Source of the DNA: Zizania palustris
Taxonomy: Eukaryota; Streptophyta; Magnoliopsida; Poales; Poaceae
DNA: 64,000 nucleotides
Assembly: GCA_019279435.1 (NCBI GenBank)
Contig: JAAALK010000079.1
Location: forward strand, 98,295,332 to 98,359,331
Direction of reading: 5' to 3'
How positions within the stretch are numbered: position 1 is the first letter of the stretch; every line of letters starts with the position of its first letter. Positions 20,751-32,050 of this stretch are shown here, one piece after another. The position numbers were made by a program, and so were the translations under genes. The notes under the pieces are model-generated. The model ran no database searches, was not told where the DNA came from, and worked only from the letters and a program-made list of their open reading frames with translations.

Positions 20751-23738
20751 TTATGCGAAGTATCGCTTTAGGTGCTCCGCATGCCAAGCATGTGCTAACT
20801 CTTCACCTTCTAAATTAGCTAATTTAAATGAACCAGGGCGCCCTGAGCGGACAATTAGATATGGACCTTCCCATTTATTGCCTAACTTCCCTGGTGCTAT
20901 AATGCTTCGTAGAACAAGATGACCCGGCCTTAACTCGCTGAGCTTAACCTTCGGGTCATACCAAGTCTTCGTCTGCTGATGATACTTTGATAAATTAGCT
21001 ACAGCCCGAAGTCTTGTTTCTTCTGACAAGTCTAACGAAGCTTGTCTTTCTTCTTCAATGTATGGTTCAGTGCTGCGAAATGATCCCCCTTTGAGCTCCG
21101 TTGGAGTCATAGCTTCATCTCCGAATAGTAGTCTGAACGGAGTAAAACCTGTGGACCTTGTTTGCGTAGTCCGAATGGACCACAGAATCTTCGGAAGCTC
21201 TTCGATCCACAGTCCTTTTGATAATCCTACTATTCTTCGATTTAGCCCTGATAAAATATTTCCATTGGCTCGCTCTACGGCTCCATTCGACTGAGGATGT
21301 CTCACTGCAGCAAAACATAGTTGAATGCCTAGGTCTTCGCAAAACTTCCTGAAGGGTTCTGCGTCGAACTGTGTTCCATTATCAACTGTGAGATATCTAG
21401 GCACTCCGAACCAGCAAATAATGTTCTTCCAGAAGAATTTCTGTACATTGTTCGAAGTGATAGCTGTTAAGGGCTCTGCTTCTACCCACTTAGAAAAATA
21501 TTCAATAGCTACCACTGCGAACTTCAGATTTCCCTTTGCTAACGGAAAGGGACCAATTAGATCCATACCCCATCTGGCCATAGGCCATACCGGAGCAATG
21601 ACTTGAAGAGCTGTTGGTGGGCGATGACTCCGTCGACCCATCCACTGGCATCCTTGACAGGTGCGGACTAAGCTCTCCGCATCAGCTGTTATTGTGGGCC
21701 AATAAAGCCCCTGGCGAAGTGTTTTTCCTGCCAGAGCTCTAGGGGCTAAATGGCTTCCACAAAGGCCTTCGTGAATTTCTCGAAGAATTTCTTGGCCTTC
21801 GGCTTGAGATATACATCGGAGTAGAGGGGAACATACTCCGGCCTTGTATAATATACCGTTGATTAACTGATAGTTTCTTGCTATGAGCTTTAATCTTGAC
21901 AACTGGGGTTCTTCGGGCAAATTTGTTCCTCCTTGCAAGAGTTCTATGATTGAATCTTTCCAATCTGCACTAGGAATGCAAAGAATCTCCGCAGAGGCAA
22001 TTTGTGGCACCGAAGGTATATTGAGCTCCTCATAGAAAGCTTCTTCAGGCACATCCACAGCTCCGGCTGCAGCCTTCGCTAAAATGTCCGCTTGCACGTT
22101 TTCAGCTCTTGGTATACTCCGAATGGAAATACCCTTGAAGTGTGCTTCGATTTTGCGGATTTCTTCTAAGTACTTTGCAAGCTGTGGATGCCGAACTTGA
22201 AAACTTTTGTCTACGTGCCCTGCTACTATCTGAGAATCTGTTTTTATAATTATCCTTGTAGCCCCTAGAGCACGTGCTTTCCGGAGTCCCAATAAAATTC
22301 CTTCATACTCCGCTATATTATTGGTAGACTTAAAGTTGAGTCTTGCGGAGTACATTGCTCTTTGCCCTGATGGTGAAATCAACACTGCCCCAATGCCTGC
22401 TCCGGATGCTTGGAAAGCCCCATCGGAGTAAACAGTCCAAACTCCGTCATCTGATTTCTCCGGAGTCATCTTCGCAGGTGGAGTCCACTCTGCTACGAAG
22501 TCTGCTAGGACTTGGGATTTGATAGCTGTCCTTGCCAGGAAAGATATGCCCAAGGGTGCTAGCTCTACTGCCCACTTTCCAATCCTTCCAGTGGAATCTT
22601 TGCTTCGGAGCATATCTCCTAAAGGATACGAAGTTGATACAATTACATTGTGAGCCAAAAAATAATGTCTTAGCTTTCTCGAAGCCATTATCAGAGCATA
22701 AACGAACTTTTCAAGTTCGAAGTATCTTGTCTTCGCTCCTGATAATGCTTCGGATACAAAATAGACAGGATTTTGGACCAACTTCCCATTGAAATCCACT
22801 TCTCTGACAAGGACTGCGCTGACAGCTGAACCTGTAGCTGCAAGATACATGAGTAGGGTTTCGTCCGCAATAGGCACCGTAAGTGTAGCAAGATTGCTGA
22901 GATAATCTTTAATATCTTCGAAGCTTTTCTGACACTCCGGTGTCCATGCAAAATCTTCGGACCCTTTCAAAGCTTTGAATATTGGCAGGCTCCTTTCCGC
23001 AGACCTTGATAAAAACCTGCTAAGTGCGGCCAGATGTCCAGTCAGCTTTTGCACTTGCTTTAAATTCTCCGGAGGAGCCATCTTCTGCAGCGCAGTTATT
23101 TGAGTAGGGCTAGCTTCAATTCCCCTGCTTGAAACTAAGTACCCTAACAACTTTCCAGCCTTAGCTCCGAATATACATTTTTTGGGGTTAAGGCGGATCC
23201 CACATGCCCGAAGGCTATTGAACGTTTCTGCTAAGTCTAGGCTATGTTGGTGCTTTAAAGCACTCTTTATTACAATATCATCCATATAGGCCTCCACATT
23301 GCGACCTAGTTGATGACCTAGAGCCTTAGCAACTAATCTTGAAAAAGTAGCCCCGGCGTTTCTTAGGCCGAAGGGCATTCTTACATAGCAGAAGACTCCC
23401 GAAGGAGTTACAAAGCTCGTCTTGATTTCATCTTCGCGCTTCAACCATATTTGATGATAACCAGAATACGCGTCAAGGAAGCTTAGTAACTCCGAACCTG
23501 CAGTGGAGTCAACTAGTTGATCAATTCGGGGCATGGGGTAGGGGTCACGTGGGCACGCTTTATTCAGAGATGTGAAATCAATGCACATGCGCCACTTCCC
23601 GGAAGACTTCTTCCTGACGAAGACTGGGTTGGCTAACCATTCTGTGTGGGCCACTTCTCTGATAATCCCAGCCTTCAACAGTTTTTCAACTTCGTCCTTA
23701 GCTAGAGCAGCTCTCTCTGCGGACATCTTCCGGAGTCC
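20751..23738 (-). CDS. pol: Gypsy H pol: RT, degenerate RNase H, second RNase H, integrase
   Basis: The reading frame is open from just after the TAA at 23739-23741 to 20751. Counting from the first ATG (23726, 991 residues): reverse transcriptase with YMDD at ~147-150; a first RNase H at ~250-400 whose usual YLDAS is YLAAT, so its catalytic Asp appears lost; a second RNase H starting VYSDGA (D434), with E near 474, TDSQ (D497) and QADILA (D547); integrase with zinc-finger residues (H652, H659, C690, C693) and a D722, D782, E818 triad with the D-35-E spacing. Duplicated RNase H is typical of Tat-lineage Gypsy. The piece is intact; it would be made as part of a Gag-Pol polyprotein except for the stop just upstream. 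Confidence 0.93.
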   Translation of the reverse strand, partial: GLRKMSAERAALAKDEVEKLLKAGIIREVAHTEWLANPVFVRKKSSGKWRMCIDFTSLNKACPRDPYPMPRIDQLVDSTAGSELLSFLDAYSGYHQIWLKREDEIKTSFVTPSGVFCYVRMPFGLRNAGATFSRLVAKALGHQLGRNVEAYMDDIVIKSALKHQHSLDLAETFNSLRACGIRLNPKKCIFGAKAGKLLGYLVSSRGIEASPTQITALQKMAPPENLKQVQKLTGHLAALSRFLSRSAERSLPIFKALKGSEDFAWTPECQKSFEDIKDYLSNLATLTVPIADETLLMYLAATGSAVSAVLVREVDFNGKLVQNPVYFVSEALSGAKTRYFELEKFVYALIMASRKLRHYFLAHNVIVSTSYPLGDMLRSKDSTGRIGKWAVELAPLGISFLARTAIKSQVLADFVAEWTPPAKMTPEKSDDGVWTVYSDGAFQASGAGIGAVLISPSGQRAMYSARLNFKSTNNIAEYEGILLGLRKARALGATRIIIKTDSQIVAGHVDKSFQVRHPQLAKYLEEIRKIEAHFKGISIRSIPRAENVQADILAKAAAGAVDVPEEAFYEELNIPSVPQIASAEILCIPSADWKDSIIELLQGGTNLPEEPQLSRLKLIARNYQLINGILYKAGVCSPLLRCISQAEGQEILREIHEGLCGSHLAPRALAGKTLRQGLYWPTITADAESLVRTCQGCQWMGRRSHRPPTALQVIAPVWPMARWGMDLIGPFPLAKGNLKFAVVAIEYFSKWVEAEPLTAITSNNVQKFFWKNIICWFGVPRYLTVDNGTQFDAEPFRKFCEDLGIQLCFAAVRHPQSNGAVERANGNILSGLNRRIVGLSKGLWIEELPKILWSIRTTQTRSTGFTPFRLLFGDEAMTPTELKGGSFRSTEPYIEEERQASLDLSEETRLRAVANLSKYHQQTKTWYDPKVKLSELRPGHLVLRSIIAPGKLGNKWEGPYLIVRSGRPGSFKLANLEGEELAHAWHAEHLKRYFA

Positions 23739-26144
23739 TTATCGAACAGGCCGGGCCTTCGGGTTTACAAGTAAACTGTGCTCAATAATATCCCGATCGA
23801 CTCCGGTGATATCTTCGTCAGACCAAGCGAAGACATCCAAATTTTCTTCTACGACTTTTTCCAAGGAGGTTGCAACTTCAGGAGGTAAATCTTTACCAAA
23901 TTGAAAAGTGTAGTCTTTACCATCTTTAACAATGATCTTCGTTGCAATCTCTCCTTCGGGACTTGGTCTTGGAAACGACTTCTTCGAAGCTTCGGAGGAG
24001 GCTGAAAAAATTCCTTCATTATCTTGGACACTATTTACTTGCCTCGGATCAAGAGGAGGACCGTGACCATATTCTGCCCTCCGAGCCATGGCTTGATCTC
24101 CGAAGATTGTTAGGACTCCTGCTTGTGTGGGCATCTTCATGCACAAGTAGTTGTGATGCGCCACAGCTCCGAACTGATTCAACATGCCCCGCCCGAAGAT
24201 GACATTATAAGCATACGGGGCATCTACCACATCAAAGATAACTTCTTCAGTTCGGGCTAGTAAACCTTCTCCGAAGGTTACTTCCAAGCCTATCTGGCCA
24301 AGTGCATCAAGCGGAGGTCCTGCGAAGCCTTGCAGAGGACGAGCCGCTGGGAGGAGATGCTTCCTGGAAATGCATAACTGATTGAAGGCTTGTACAAAAA
24401 TGATATCTGCCGAACTACCTCCGTCAATTAGCACCCTTCGGACTTCAGTCCCTGCAATATCAGCAGTGATAACCAATGGATCTGCATGCGGGAACTTAAT
24501 ACCAGCTGCATCCTCCGCAGAGAAAGATATTGGAACATGAGACCACTCCGGCATTGCAGCTGCAGATGACGAAGTCCCAATATGGCCTACTTCCCGAACG
24601 TACTCTCTTCGCTGTCTCTTGGACATGCTTCCGAGGGTACCTCCTCCGAAGATAGGGAGAACTACTCTCTTTCCTCTATCTTGCCCTTCCTCTTGCTTCG
24701 GAGGTGGCATAACATTGGCCACCGGAGGGTGCCTTGCAGCATCAAAATTTTCTATCCGCGCCACAGCCTGGACCGGGTCTGGGCGCGCTGCTGCTGGACT
24801 TCGGTCGGTACTGCCTCGACCCGAAGTTCTTTCCAAGTATTCTCCCCTCAGGGTAAGGATAGCCTTGCAAGTGTCAGTTGCATGGCTTCGATTCTCTCCA
24901 TGAATACAGCAAAAAAGGGTCTGGCCCTTGCCAGCCGTTTTTCCTGGCGGCCTCCAGCCGCTGGACTTGTTCCCCGCAGACTGTGGAGCTCTCTGTATAA
25001 ACTTCTGTGGGGGTGCAATATTCAAGACTTCAGAGCGAGGGTGCTTTTGCCCTCTTCTTCGATCATGTTGCACTTCGAAGACTGGTTCCTGCGGCTGTGC
25101 CGAAGTCTTCACCTCTGCTTTAACTTCTTGCAATACTGTCGAAGTAGCAGCAGTCCTCCGAAGCCAACCCTCTTCTGATCTCGCATACTCCTCGAAATAT
25201 GACATCAGTTGTGACACTGTGGAGATGCTCTTCCGATGCAGTTTATCCAGAAGGCCTTTATGACTGACGCCTTCCCGAGCCGCATCAACCAATGAGGATG
25301 TGGACAGCCCCCGAATTTGCGACTTCGTGTGAGCGAAGTGCTTGAAGTACTGCCTCAATGTTTCTTCGGGGAGCTGTTTCACTTGGAAAAGGCTTCCTGT
25401 TGACATGGGAGGCACGAAGGTGCCCTGAAAGTTACTTATAAACTTCCTCTTCAACTGTGACCACGAATTGATTGATCCTGGCTTTAAAGACCAGAACCAT
25501 CTCAACGCCACTCCTTGAAGAGCTAACGGGAAGCACTTCGCCATAGTGTCTCTGTCTCCGCCGCTAGCCTCAATCGCTAGGGCATAAGAACGCGCGAACT
25601 CTCCGGGATCTTCATCTCCGGCATACTTACAGAGCTTCGAAGTTTTGAACTTTGGATCGAAGCGAACCTTCTGCAGCTCAGGATGCAACAGAGATTCATT
25701 GTCGTAAGAGGCGTTCTCCGGGGCTTCGGGATAACCAAGATCGTCGTCTTCGGGCACTTCGGGGATAGCTGGGGTGGCTTGAGAGCGAAGCCTGTTCGCA
25801 GCCTCTTGTCGCCACCTCGCTACCTCAGCTTGAAGGTTGGCCATTTGAGTGGCCATGTCTCCAAGGCTATCTTCATCTCCTCCGGAAGGACCTTCCGGGT
25901 CTTGAGAACTGGTATGATCAGTTCGAATCGGGATGGAGGGTGGCGGAATGACTCCGGGCGGTCGGAGTATGGAAGGGGTTGGCGGAGAAGTTTCGTATCC
26001 TCGAGGGATAGAAGCCCCTTGCGGAGTTTGAGGTGGAGGGATAGTCGAAGACCCTCCGACTTCGACTGTTTCGAAGGGTATCTCTCCGGAGATCCGAGAG
26101 GACCTCCGAGTGGGATTGCGAGGTGCGCTCCGCTTAGGAGGCAT
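23739..26144 (-). CDS. gag-pro: Gypsy H gag-protease (801 aa)
   Basis: ATG at 26144 (MPPKRS), 60 nt inside the 5' LTR. A short coiled coil (~95-125) precedes the retrotransposon-gag core (FARSYALAIEASGG at ~182, then RWFWSLKPGS). A zinc-binding CxxHG...HxxxxC stretch lies at ~410-426, and the aspartic protease motif IDGGSSAD near 570. The frame ends at TAA 23739-23741 and is in phase with pol. Element D has CAG (Q) at the same place, so the stop looks like a fresh CAA-to-TAA mutation rather than a designed gag end. Apart from it, gag-pro-pol would read through as one polyprotein of about 1.8 thousand residues. Confidence 0.93.
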   Translation of the reverse strand: MPPKRSAPRNPTRRSSRISGEIPFETVEVGGSSTIPPPQTPQGASIPRGYETSPPTPSILRPPGVIPPPSIPIRTDHTSSQDPEGPSGGDEDSLGDMATQMANLQAEVARWRQEAANRLRSQATPAIPEVPEDDDLGYPEAPENASYDNESLLHPELQKVRFDPKFKTSKLCKYAGDEDPGEFARSYALAIEASGGDRDTMAKCFPLALQGVALRWFWSLKPGSINSWSQLKRKFISNFQGTFVPPMSTGSLFQVKQLPEETLRQYFKHFAHTKSQIRGLSTSSLVDAAREGVSHKGLLDKLHRKSISTVSQLMSYFEEYARSEEGWLRRTAATSTVLQEVKAEVKTSAQPQEPVFEVQHDRRRGQKHPRSEVLNIAPPQKFIQRAPQSAGNKSSGWRPPGKTAGKGQTLFCCIHGENRSHATDTCKAILTLRGEYLERTSGRGSTDRSPAAARPDPVQAVARIENFDAARHPPVANVMPPPKQEEGQDRGKRVVLPIFGGGTLGSMSKRQRREYVREVGHIGTSSSAAAMPEWSHVPISFSAEDAAGIKFPHADPLVITADIAGTEVRRVLIDGGSSADIIFVQAFNQLCISRKHLLPAARPLQGFAGPPLDALGQIGLEVTFGEGLLARTEEVIFDVVDAPYAYNVIFGRGMLNQFGAVAHHNYLCMKMPTQAGVLTIFGDQAMARRAEYGHGPPLDPRQVNSVQDNEGIFSASSEASKKSFPRPSPEGEIATKIIVKDGKDYTFQFGKDLPPEVATSLEKVVEENLDVFAWSDEDITGVDRDIIEHSLLVNPKARPVR

Positions 26145-26186
26145 GATGTAAGAAGTTGGTAGAGAACGAAGTTTTTCGGACTAGGT

Positions 26187-26204
26187 TCCCCACGGACGGC
26201 GCCA
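26187..26204 (-). other. Gypsy H primer-binding site
   Basis: TGGCGCCGTCCGTGGGGA on the minus strand, two bases from the 5' LTR. It has the form usual in Tat-lineage elements; I did not assign the tRNA. Confidence 0.85.
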
Positions 26205-26206
26205 AC

Positions 26207-26701
26207 TGTTGGCGTAAAAGATTACGCTAACAGGTTTCTGTAGAAAAGAAACTAACAAACGAAGTGTTTGTGAAGCAAACTGTTCTAAGCCTCCGAAAGG
26301 ATAATAGCTTAGAATAGTTCGAAAGTGTGTATTGAATCACTTGTATTCGGTCCCTATTACAGGGTGAAATGGGGGGTATTTATAGGCCTAAACATTAAGG
26401 AAAAGACCTATTTACCCCTCTATTACAACCGACATTAAGGAAACTATTTGATTTCCTTAATAGGGCTAAAATGGTAAAAGACTAATCTAATGGGAAAGAA
26501 GATAAGTCTTCCATCTTAGCTGGCAGAAAAGATCCTGAAGGGCTTTAGTTCGAAGACATACTTCGAACCAATGGCTGTCTTCGGGCTTCGAACGGGGTTC
26601 TGAGCAACTTCGAAGATGATCTTCGGAGAATCTTCGAACTGGTTGACTGTCTTTATGCTGCTTCGGCAATAACCCCGAGGATGAGATATTTTCCCCCAAC
26701 A
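26207..26701 (-). repeat. Gypsy H 5' LTR
   Basis: 495 bp, nearly identical to the 3' LTR at 15230-15724. Minus-strand TATA-like CCTATAAATACCCC near 26365-26378. Followed by the target-site duplication CTTCC at 26702-26706. Confidence 0.95.
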
Positions 26702-26706
26702 CTTCC

Positions 26707-26849
26707 CTTGACCACTGTTCCCGAAGGTGTTGTATTCCTTGGAGCTCGGGGGAGAGAGACTAGAGAACCCTCTGCGATGTCCCGTCATGTGGCAAGAGCA
26801 TCCTGAGTCCATGATCCAAACGTCCTCCAGTCCCCAATCCTGCACAATC
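26707..26849 (-). pseudogene. pol: Copia B pol N-terminal piece (protease motif)
   Basis: Minus-strand start of the B pol, with the aspartic protease motif MDSGC and the HMTG that follows. Gypsy H split it from the rest (15229 and below) inside a stretch GQGK-VHGIG. Gag and pol overlap here in the same way as in F: the gag TGA lies at 26848-26850 and pol continues in the -1 frame. Confidence 0.85.
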
Positions 26850-29174
26850 AGTGGTTGTAAGGGGGAGCAAATGGTCCGGCACCAGGTTTAGCAAAAGAAC
26901 TAAACCAGTGTCGAGCCATCTGCTCAAAAGACGGAAAGCAGAAATCATCATAAGAGTTTGACCAAAACGCGGCTCAAAGCGCGGTCCATAGTTCTGCCTA
27001 AAACCTTGGCCACGAGGTCCAGGACCGTATCCAAAATGGCCTGGAGCTATGCTGGAGCGAACACCACCATCCGGAGCATGAGCATGAAAGCCGTCTCCTC
27101 TACCACCACCTACACGACGCGGCCTGGCCTCCAGCCTCTCCCCGTGTCGAGGAACTCTCAGTCTACCACCCTGCTGGTAGAACTGCTCCTGGCCACCACG
27201 AGCTCTCTCTGCTCTCTCAACTCACTTTCTCCTAAAGCAAAACTTCGCAAGATGCCCGTCTTTCTCACAATACTCACAGTGGTAGGTGGGCTTCTTGGGA
27301 TGTGGTTGAGGCTTGGGGTTCTTGGGCTTAGTGGTGTTGGGTATAGTTTCCTTGGTGTGAGAGGGTCCAGGAAGAGAGTCAAGAGAAGTGCGAAGGTGTT
27401 TGGGCTTTGGACCCAGATGGGCTTCTTGGGTGGAGCTTTGGACTATTCTTGGAGCACTCCATCCTTGGGCTGACTAGCCTGGAAAGACTTAGTGGAGTGA
27501 GTCTTGGGGTATCTCTGCTCAGGAGTCATTTTACTCCACTCCACTGCCCGACTAATGACACTCTCAAAGTCAGCCTTGGTGTAGGTGTAGCCTACCATAA
27601 ACCCATCCTGCCTCTTAAACTGCTGGATCATCATGCCGAGCTGTGGCTCTCTGGCACTCACCCAACTCAGGATTGAACGGAGGTAAAAGTTCTCATTTTG
27701 GACATCAGCTAGCTCCTCTCTCAAGGAAGCTAGTACCTCCACCTGAGACAAGCAGGTCTCACACTCTCTATTAACCTAGACAGACTTCTCGGCAGTTCTC
27801 ACAGACAGTGGGTGGAACTGATAGTGTCTCAAGCTCTAGTCTAGTCTGCCCTAGCTCAGCTCTAACTCTCTCCAACTCGCTCAAATGCTCATCACCCTTG
27901 GCTTTCAGCTCAACTAAAATAGCTAGATGAGATGGGCAATCAGCACAGGGCACGACGATAGTGGCATGAGCATCTTTCAGTTCCAACTGAGTGCTCTCAA
28001 GCTCAGTGGTCAAAGCTTCCCTCTCATCAACCCTTTCTGTGTACCTGGACTTCAGAGTCGACAGGTCACATAGAAGCACCTCACACTTTGGGCACTCACT
28101 GCTATCACCCAAGCAAGGGGAAGAAGATAGACTCTCAATTCTGCCGTTGGCCACGGCAAGCTCACTATCCAGTTCATCTATCCTCTTCTTAGCCCCTCTA
28201 AGCAGTTTTTCCCGATATTTTAACTCCTGACGATTACTTTCAAGTAAATCAACGATTTCTCATTCGTAAGATGATACCTTTTCATTGTCGTCATCGTCAG
28301 AGTCATCAGAGGAGCCCTTCTCTTCCTTATCCCCAAGAGCCATTGAGCAGAAGCTCTTGAGGGATCTTCGGCGTTGATGTGAGCGGCTCTTCGGCCTGTC
28401 CCCGAAAGCCATGAAGCAAAGGCCCGCCGGATCATCCTTGTCCTTCCCCTTCCTGATGACAATCTCCTCATCGCTTGAGCTCGATGAAGAGGAAGAAGAC
28501 GTTGACCGCTTGGAGTAGCTCTTCTCCATCTCGGTGAAGAATGCTTTGTCGCGCTTCTTGTTCTCACACCGGTAGTCCTTCAGGGCCTTCTGAAGAATCT
28601 GGTATTTGCCTTGCCCTTGGTGAAGGGTGAGCTGTCGTGCTTGCCGGAGTCATGGAAGCCACCACCAGTGCCCTTCTTGTGACCATTGCGCTTGGGGTAG
28701 TCGGCAATGAAGTGTCCTGGGTCACCACACTCAAAGCACCCGAATTTCGTGTCGTGTCTTTTGAACATTCTCTTATCATAAACACGACACACCCGGTTGT
28801 TAAAAAGACACAAGTCATCATCTCCTAACAAATCGAGCTGGTCCTCAGTGATAGACATCAAAGAGAACCCAACACAGCTCAAAGAGGAGGGGTCAGTAAA
28901 AGGTGTAGCAAGGGCCAAGGACTTTGATCCAGAGCCAGTGAGATTTGATCTCAACTGGGTATCAACCTCAGTGGCCTTCAGCTTGCTAAATAACTCAGAA
29001 ATTGTCAAGGTATCATAAGATGTGCTCTCAATGATAGAGGATACCTTGATCTCCCAGATCTTAGGGTCCAAGGTATGGAGAACCTTGATCGTCTGCTCAT
29101 GATCTGAGACTAACTGAACACCCTCAGCCTTGTTGTCCCGAAGCTTGTTTATGATCGATTGAAAGCGACCAAAT
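26848..29174 (-). pseudogene. gag: Copia B gag, C-terminal part, broken
   Basis: Continuation of B gag after element C. Recognisable are the CCHC zinc knuckle (CFECGDPGHF near 28740), the Ser-rich SSSSSSSSSDEE region near 28470, the coiled-coil region (28200-27700), a second knuckle-like stretch near 27265 and the Arg/Gly-rich tail up to the TGA at 26848-26850. At least three frame changes and stops (near 28580, 28220 and 27771) break it. The N-terminal part lies at 36377-36753. Confidence 0.87.
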
Positions 29175-30680
29175 GTAGGACCGAAGGTAGCGACCAGAGG
29201 GGGTGAATGGGCGCCTAAAAATTTCTTGCTAAACTATAATTTAAACCCAACACCCAAATGGACTTAACCAGAAAAATAATATATACAAAGCAAAACTCAT
29301 GAATTAAAGTATTCTAGCTTCAAAATGACCGGTGTCCTAATTAAAAAGATATTAAAGATAAACTAAACAGAAATATTGCGGTAAGTAAAAATACCTAGAT
29401 GAAATTCGAGATATTAATATTTCAGTCTAGAAATACGGTACTAATTAAATTTAAATACAAATGGATCAATAAAAATTAATTCAGAATTAAGCCGAAAATA
29501 ATGCAGGTAAAAGCTAGTATAAAAATATAACCGCGACTAATAAATTTTTCTTTTCTTTTTATATGAGCAGATTATACATATTAAAGATAATAAGAGATAA
29601 CTAATAAAATTTAACATATTAAAATAAAAAACAAGATTTCGAAATAGATTTTTGGCTAATTAATTAATGAATGATTATCTCTAAAAATTGATCTACTAAA
29701 AATTAGGAGATTGAAACACTTACCTGTGACATCTTGAAATGTGCGCCTAGGTCACCGTGCTCACCCGATGGATGCGTTGTCGTGGGACCTCGCCATTCGG
29801 CCACACCTCACGCCAAAGCCATGCCGTGAGAGAAGCAGCAGGGCCCGCAAGGAGATTGCATGTGCTGGTAATGGATTGAATTCCCGAAAGCAAAAGGCAT
29901 AGCCCTGCCACGCCTAGCCGGAGTAGGTGCAGGCTAGAGTCCGCATGCGCTGCTTGCATGCGCAGTAATCAGACGTGCCAGTTGCTGTAGATGTCGCGCG
30001 AAAGAGAGAACGGGGAAGAAAATACGACGCCGGCGAAACCCTTCGTGGAAGAAGACAAACTTTTTGTAGATTGAAAAAAACGTACGTGGACTATAGATTG
30101 TAGATTGATCTGAAAACAGTCATCTATCCCCAGGGGGATAGGGGCCTATTTATAGGCGACTCCTAATACATAAAAAGACTAATTTACCCTCGGGTAAAAT
30201 TAAACTGACTCTAAAATAAATTCCGAAAATTACTAAAATATTCTTAGAAAAAATCACCTGACTCAAATAAAAATATTCTAAACTTAAAAACTAAATAATA
30301 ATATCCTAAAAACGAATTAAACATAGATTGTCAGTTTTACGCCGAAACTGACAAAGCGTCCACCGTCTTCGCACCGGGTACCCGGATTGGGCCGACCCGA
30401 CCCCGCAGCTTCCTCAGCCCGGCAATCGCTCGCCGCCCGTGTACCTGAGTCAAACCCAGTCAACAGACCAGTGGATCATCTGCCGCTCCTAGCCATGTAC
30501 CCGAATTGGGCCAGCCCGACTCCGCGGCTCCTCTGCCCGACCGTCGCTCACTGCCCTTGTACCTGAGTCACATGCGCCTCAGACTCGACAAGTCTTCATC
30601 TCTTCCTTCCTTTGACTTCCGTTACCAATCACTCATTACATCTAGAATATCAAAACCATATTCTTCAACATGGTTTCTCA
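29175..30680 (-). repeat. Copia C 3' LTR
   Basis: 1506 bp, minus-strand TGAGAAACCATG...GGTCCTACA. It shares both ends and the U3 repeats with the LTRs of A, B and F, but its middle (29260-29720) is AT-rich and distinct. TATA-like CTATAAATAGG on the minus strand near 30148-30158. Confidence 0.92.
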
Positions 30681-32050
30681 ATCTCCCCCTTAATGAGTGC
30701 ATTGTCAACACCCTCTTCAGCTCATCTCCAGAACCTGCAAAACATGTGGAAACAGAAAAACAAAGACAATAGAAAATAGAAGAAAGAAAATAAAAGTTTA
30801 ACCCTAATGACCAAAAGCCAAACAGAAGCAAGAAAATGGTCATTATGGTTAACCAAAAATAAAGACTCAAAAACAAGTGCAAATCTCAGAATTACCAACA
30901 AGGAACTCCCCCTGAAATAAATCCCAGAGAAAGCCAAAAATACATATCCAAAATTTCTCCCCCTTGTTGACAATTGGACTCATCAAGTGAGACTAAATGC
31001 ACTCTAAAGAGACATAAACACAAACTCCCCCTGAAATGCAGCTCCCCCTTAAAATATGTCATGAATGCAGATGGGGTGCAGGTGGAGTGTGAAAAGCATT
31101 CTTCTCAGATATGATTAACTGCAATTACAACGTCTAACAAGTATAGCAAAAAATATATTGTCTAAGATACATGACATAATCAGTGCAACAGATGATATCC
31201 AAAGAGAGTCATTAGCACGCATTTTTCGATTTTTGCCAACAAAAGCATCACCACATTTTCTAGTTGACATGCAGAGTAAAGCATGAGATCCAAAAGCTAA
31301 CTGATATCTACTAAGATAAGCATTGTCCAAAACAAAGTGCTTCAGCAAACTTGTCATCTTTTTAAATTTTTCAGACTATTTCTTTTTCTTTTTCTTTTTC
31401 ATTTCTGCCAGGGGTTATTTGCATGTCAAACCTTATGCTAACCGACCAAGTCAAGTCTAGGCTAGAATTGGACCATTAGAATCTTAACACATTGGTCTTG
31501 GCATACATTACACCGTCCTAGTTCATACCAAAGTGCTATGGTAGGCAGTCCAGAACAATGAAATGTGACAAAGCAAACCCACCTGGATCTTTTCTAATAA
31601 TCATAAAAAATGCATAAATTTTTCAATTTTCTGATTTTTTATCATTTTTATAACACATTTTTCATATTTAAAGCATATAAATGTCCAACTTGCATATTTG
31701 CATCTAAGTAAGGATCTAGCTACAAGGCATGTAAAAGATAGCGAAAGCATTCAGCCTACACATGCTAGTTACCAGAAGTAATGGTGATCATTTTTCAATT
31801 TTAAAACATAAAAGCCATGCATATGACAAATATCAGATATATCATGTGAGCTGAAACAGAACATGATCATCGACAAGTAATCAAAAGCATATACTAGCTA
31901 GAGTAAGTAAAGCAGATTAATCATATAGTAGAAGCAAGCTCAAAATGTGATTGATGATTATGCATAATATGAACGCACACAAAAAAAGACTCAATAAAAA
32001 AATAAAAAGAAAGTAAAACTGATACCAATGAAAAGATGACTCAAAATATC
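30681..32050 (-). other. Copia C noncoding 3' region with polypurine tracts
   Basis: Homologous to 1021-2342 and 59992-61370. The tract next to the LTR is at 30681-30691; further CTCCCCCTT-like tracts occur near 30905, 30957, 31025 and 31042. No gene. Confidence 0.8.

Larger units (their letters stand above)
15230..26701 (-). mobile_element. Gypsy element H (Tat lineage), near-intact, with antisense gene
   Basis: Complete minus-strand LTR retrotransposon, 11.47 kb, with target-site duplication CTTCC at 15225-15229 and 26702-26706. Both LTRs are 495 bp and differ at only about two positions by eye (C/A near 15251, C/T near 15511), implying a recent insertion of the order of 0.15 My at 1.3e-8 per site per year. 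Order on the minus strand: 5' LTR, primer site, gag-protease, pol with RT, two RNase H domains and integrase, a tandem-repeat spacer, a gene on the opposite strand, polypurine tract, 3' LTR. It is inserted in the pol of Copia B. Confidence 0.95.

Noticed and set aside
24582..25178. 198-residue plus-strand ORF inside Gypsy H
   Set aside because: Antisense shadow of the intact gag-protease frame, with no domain features.
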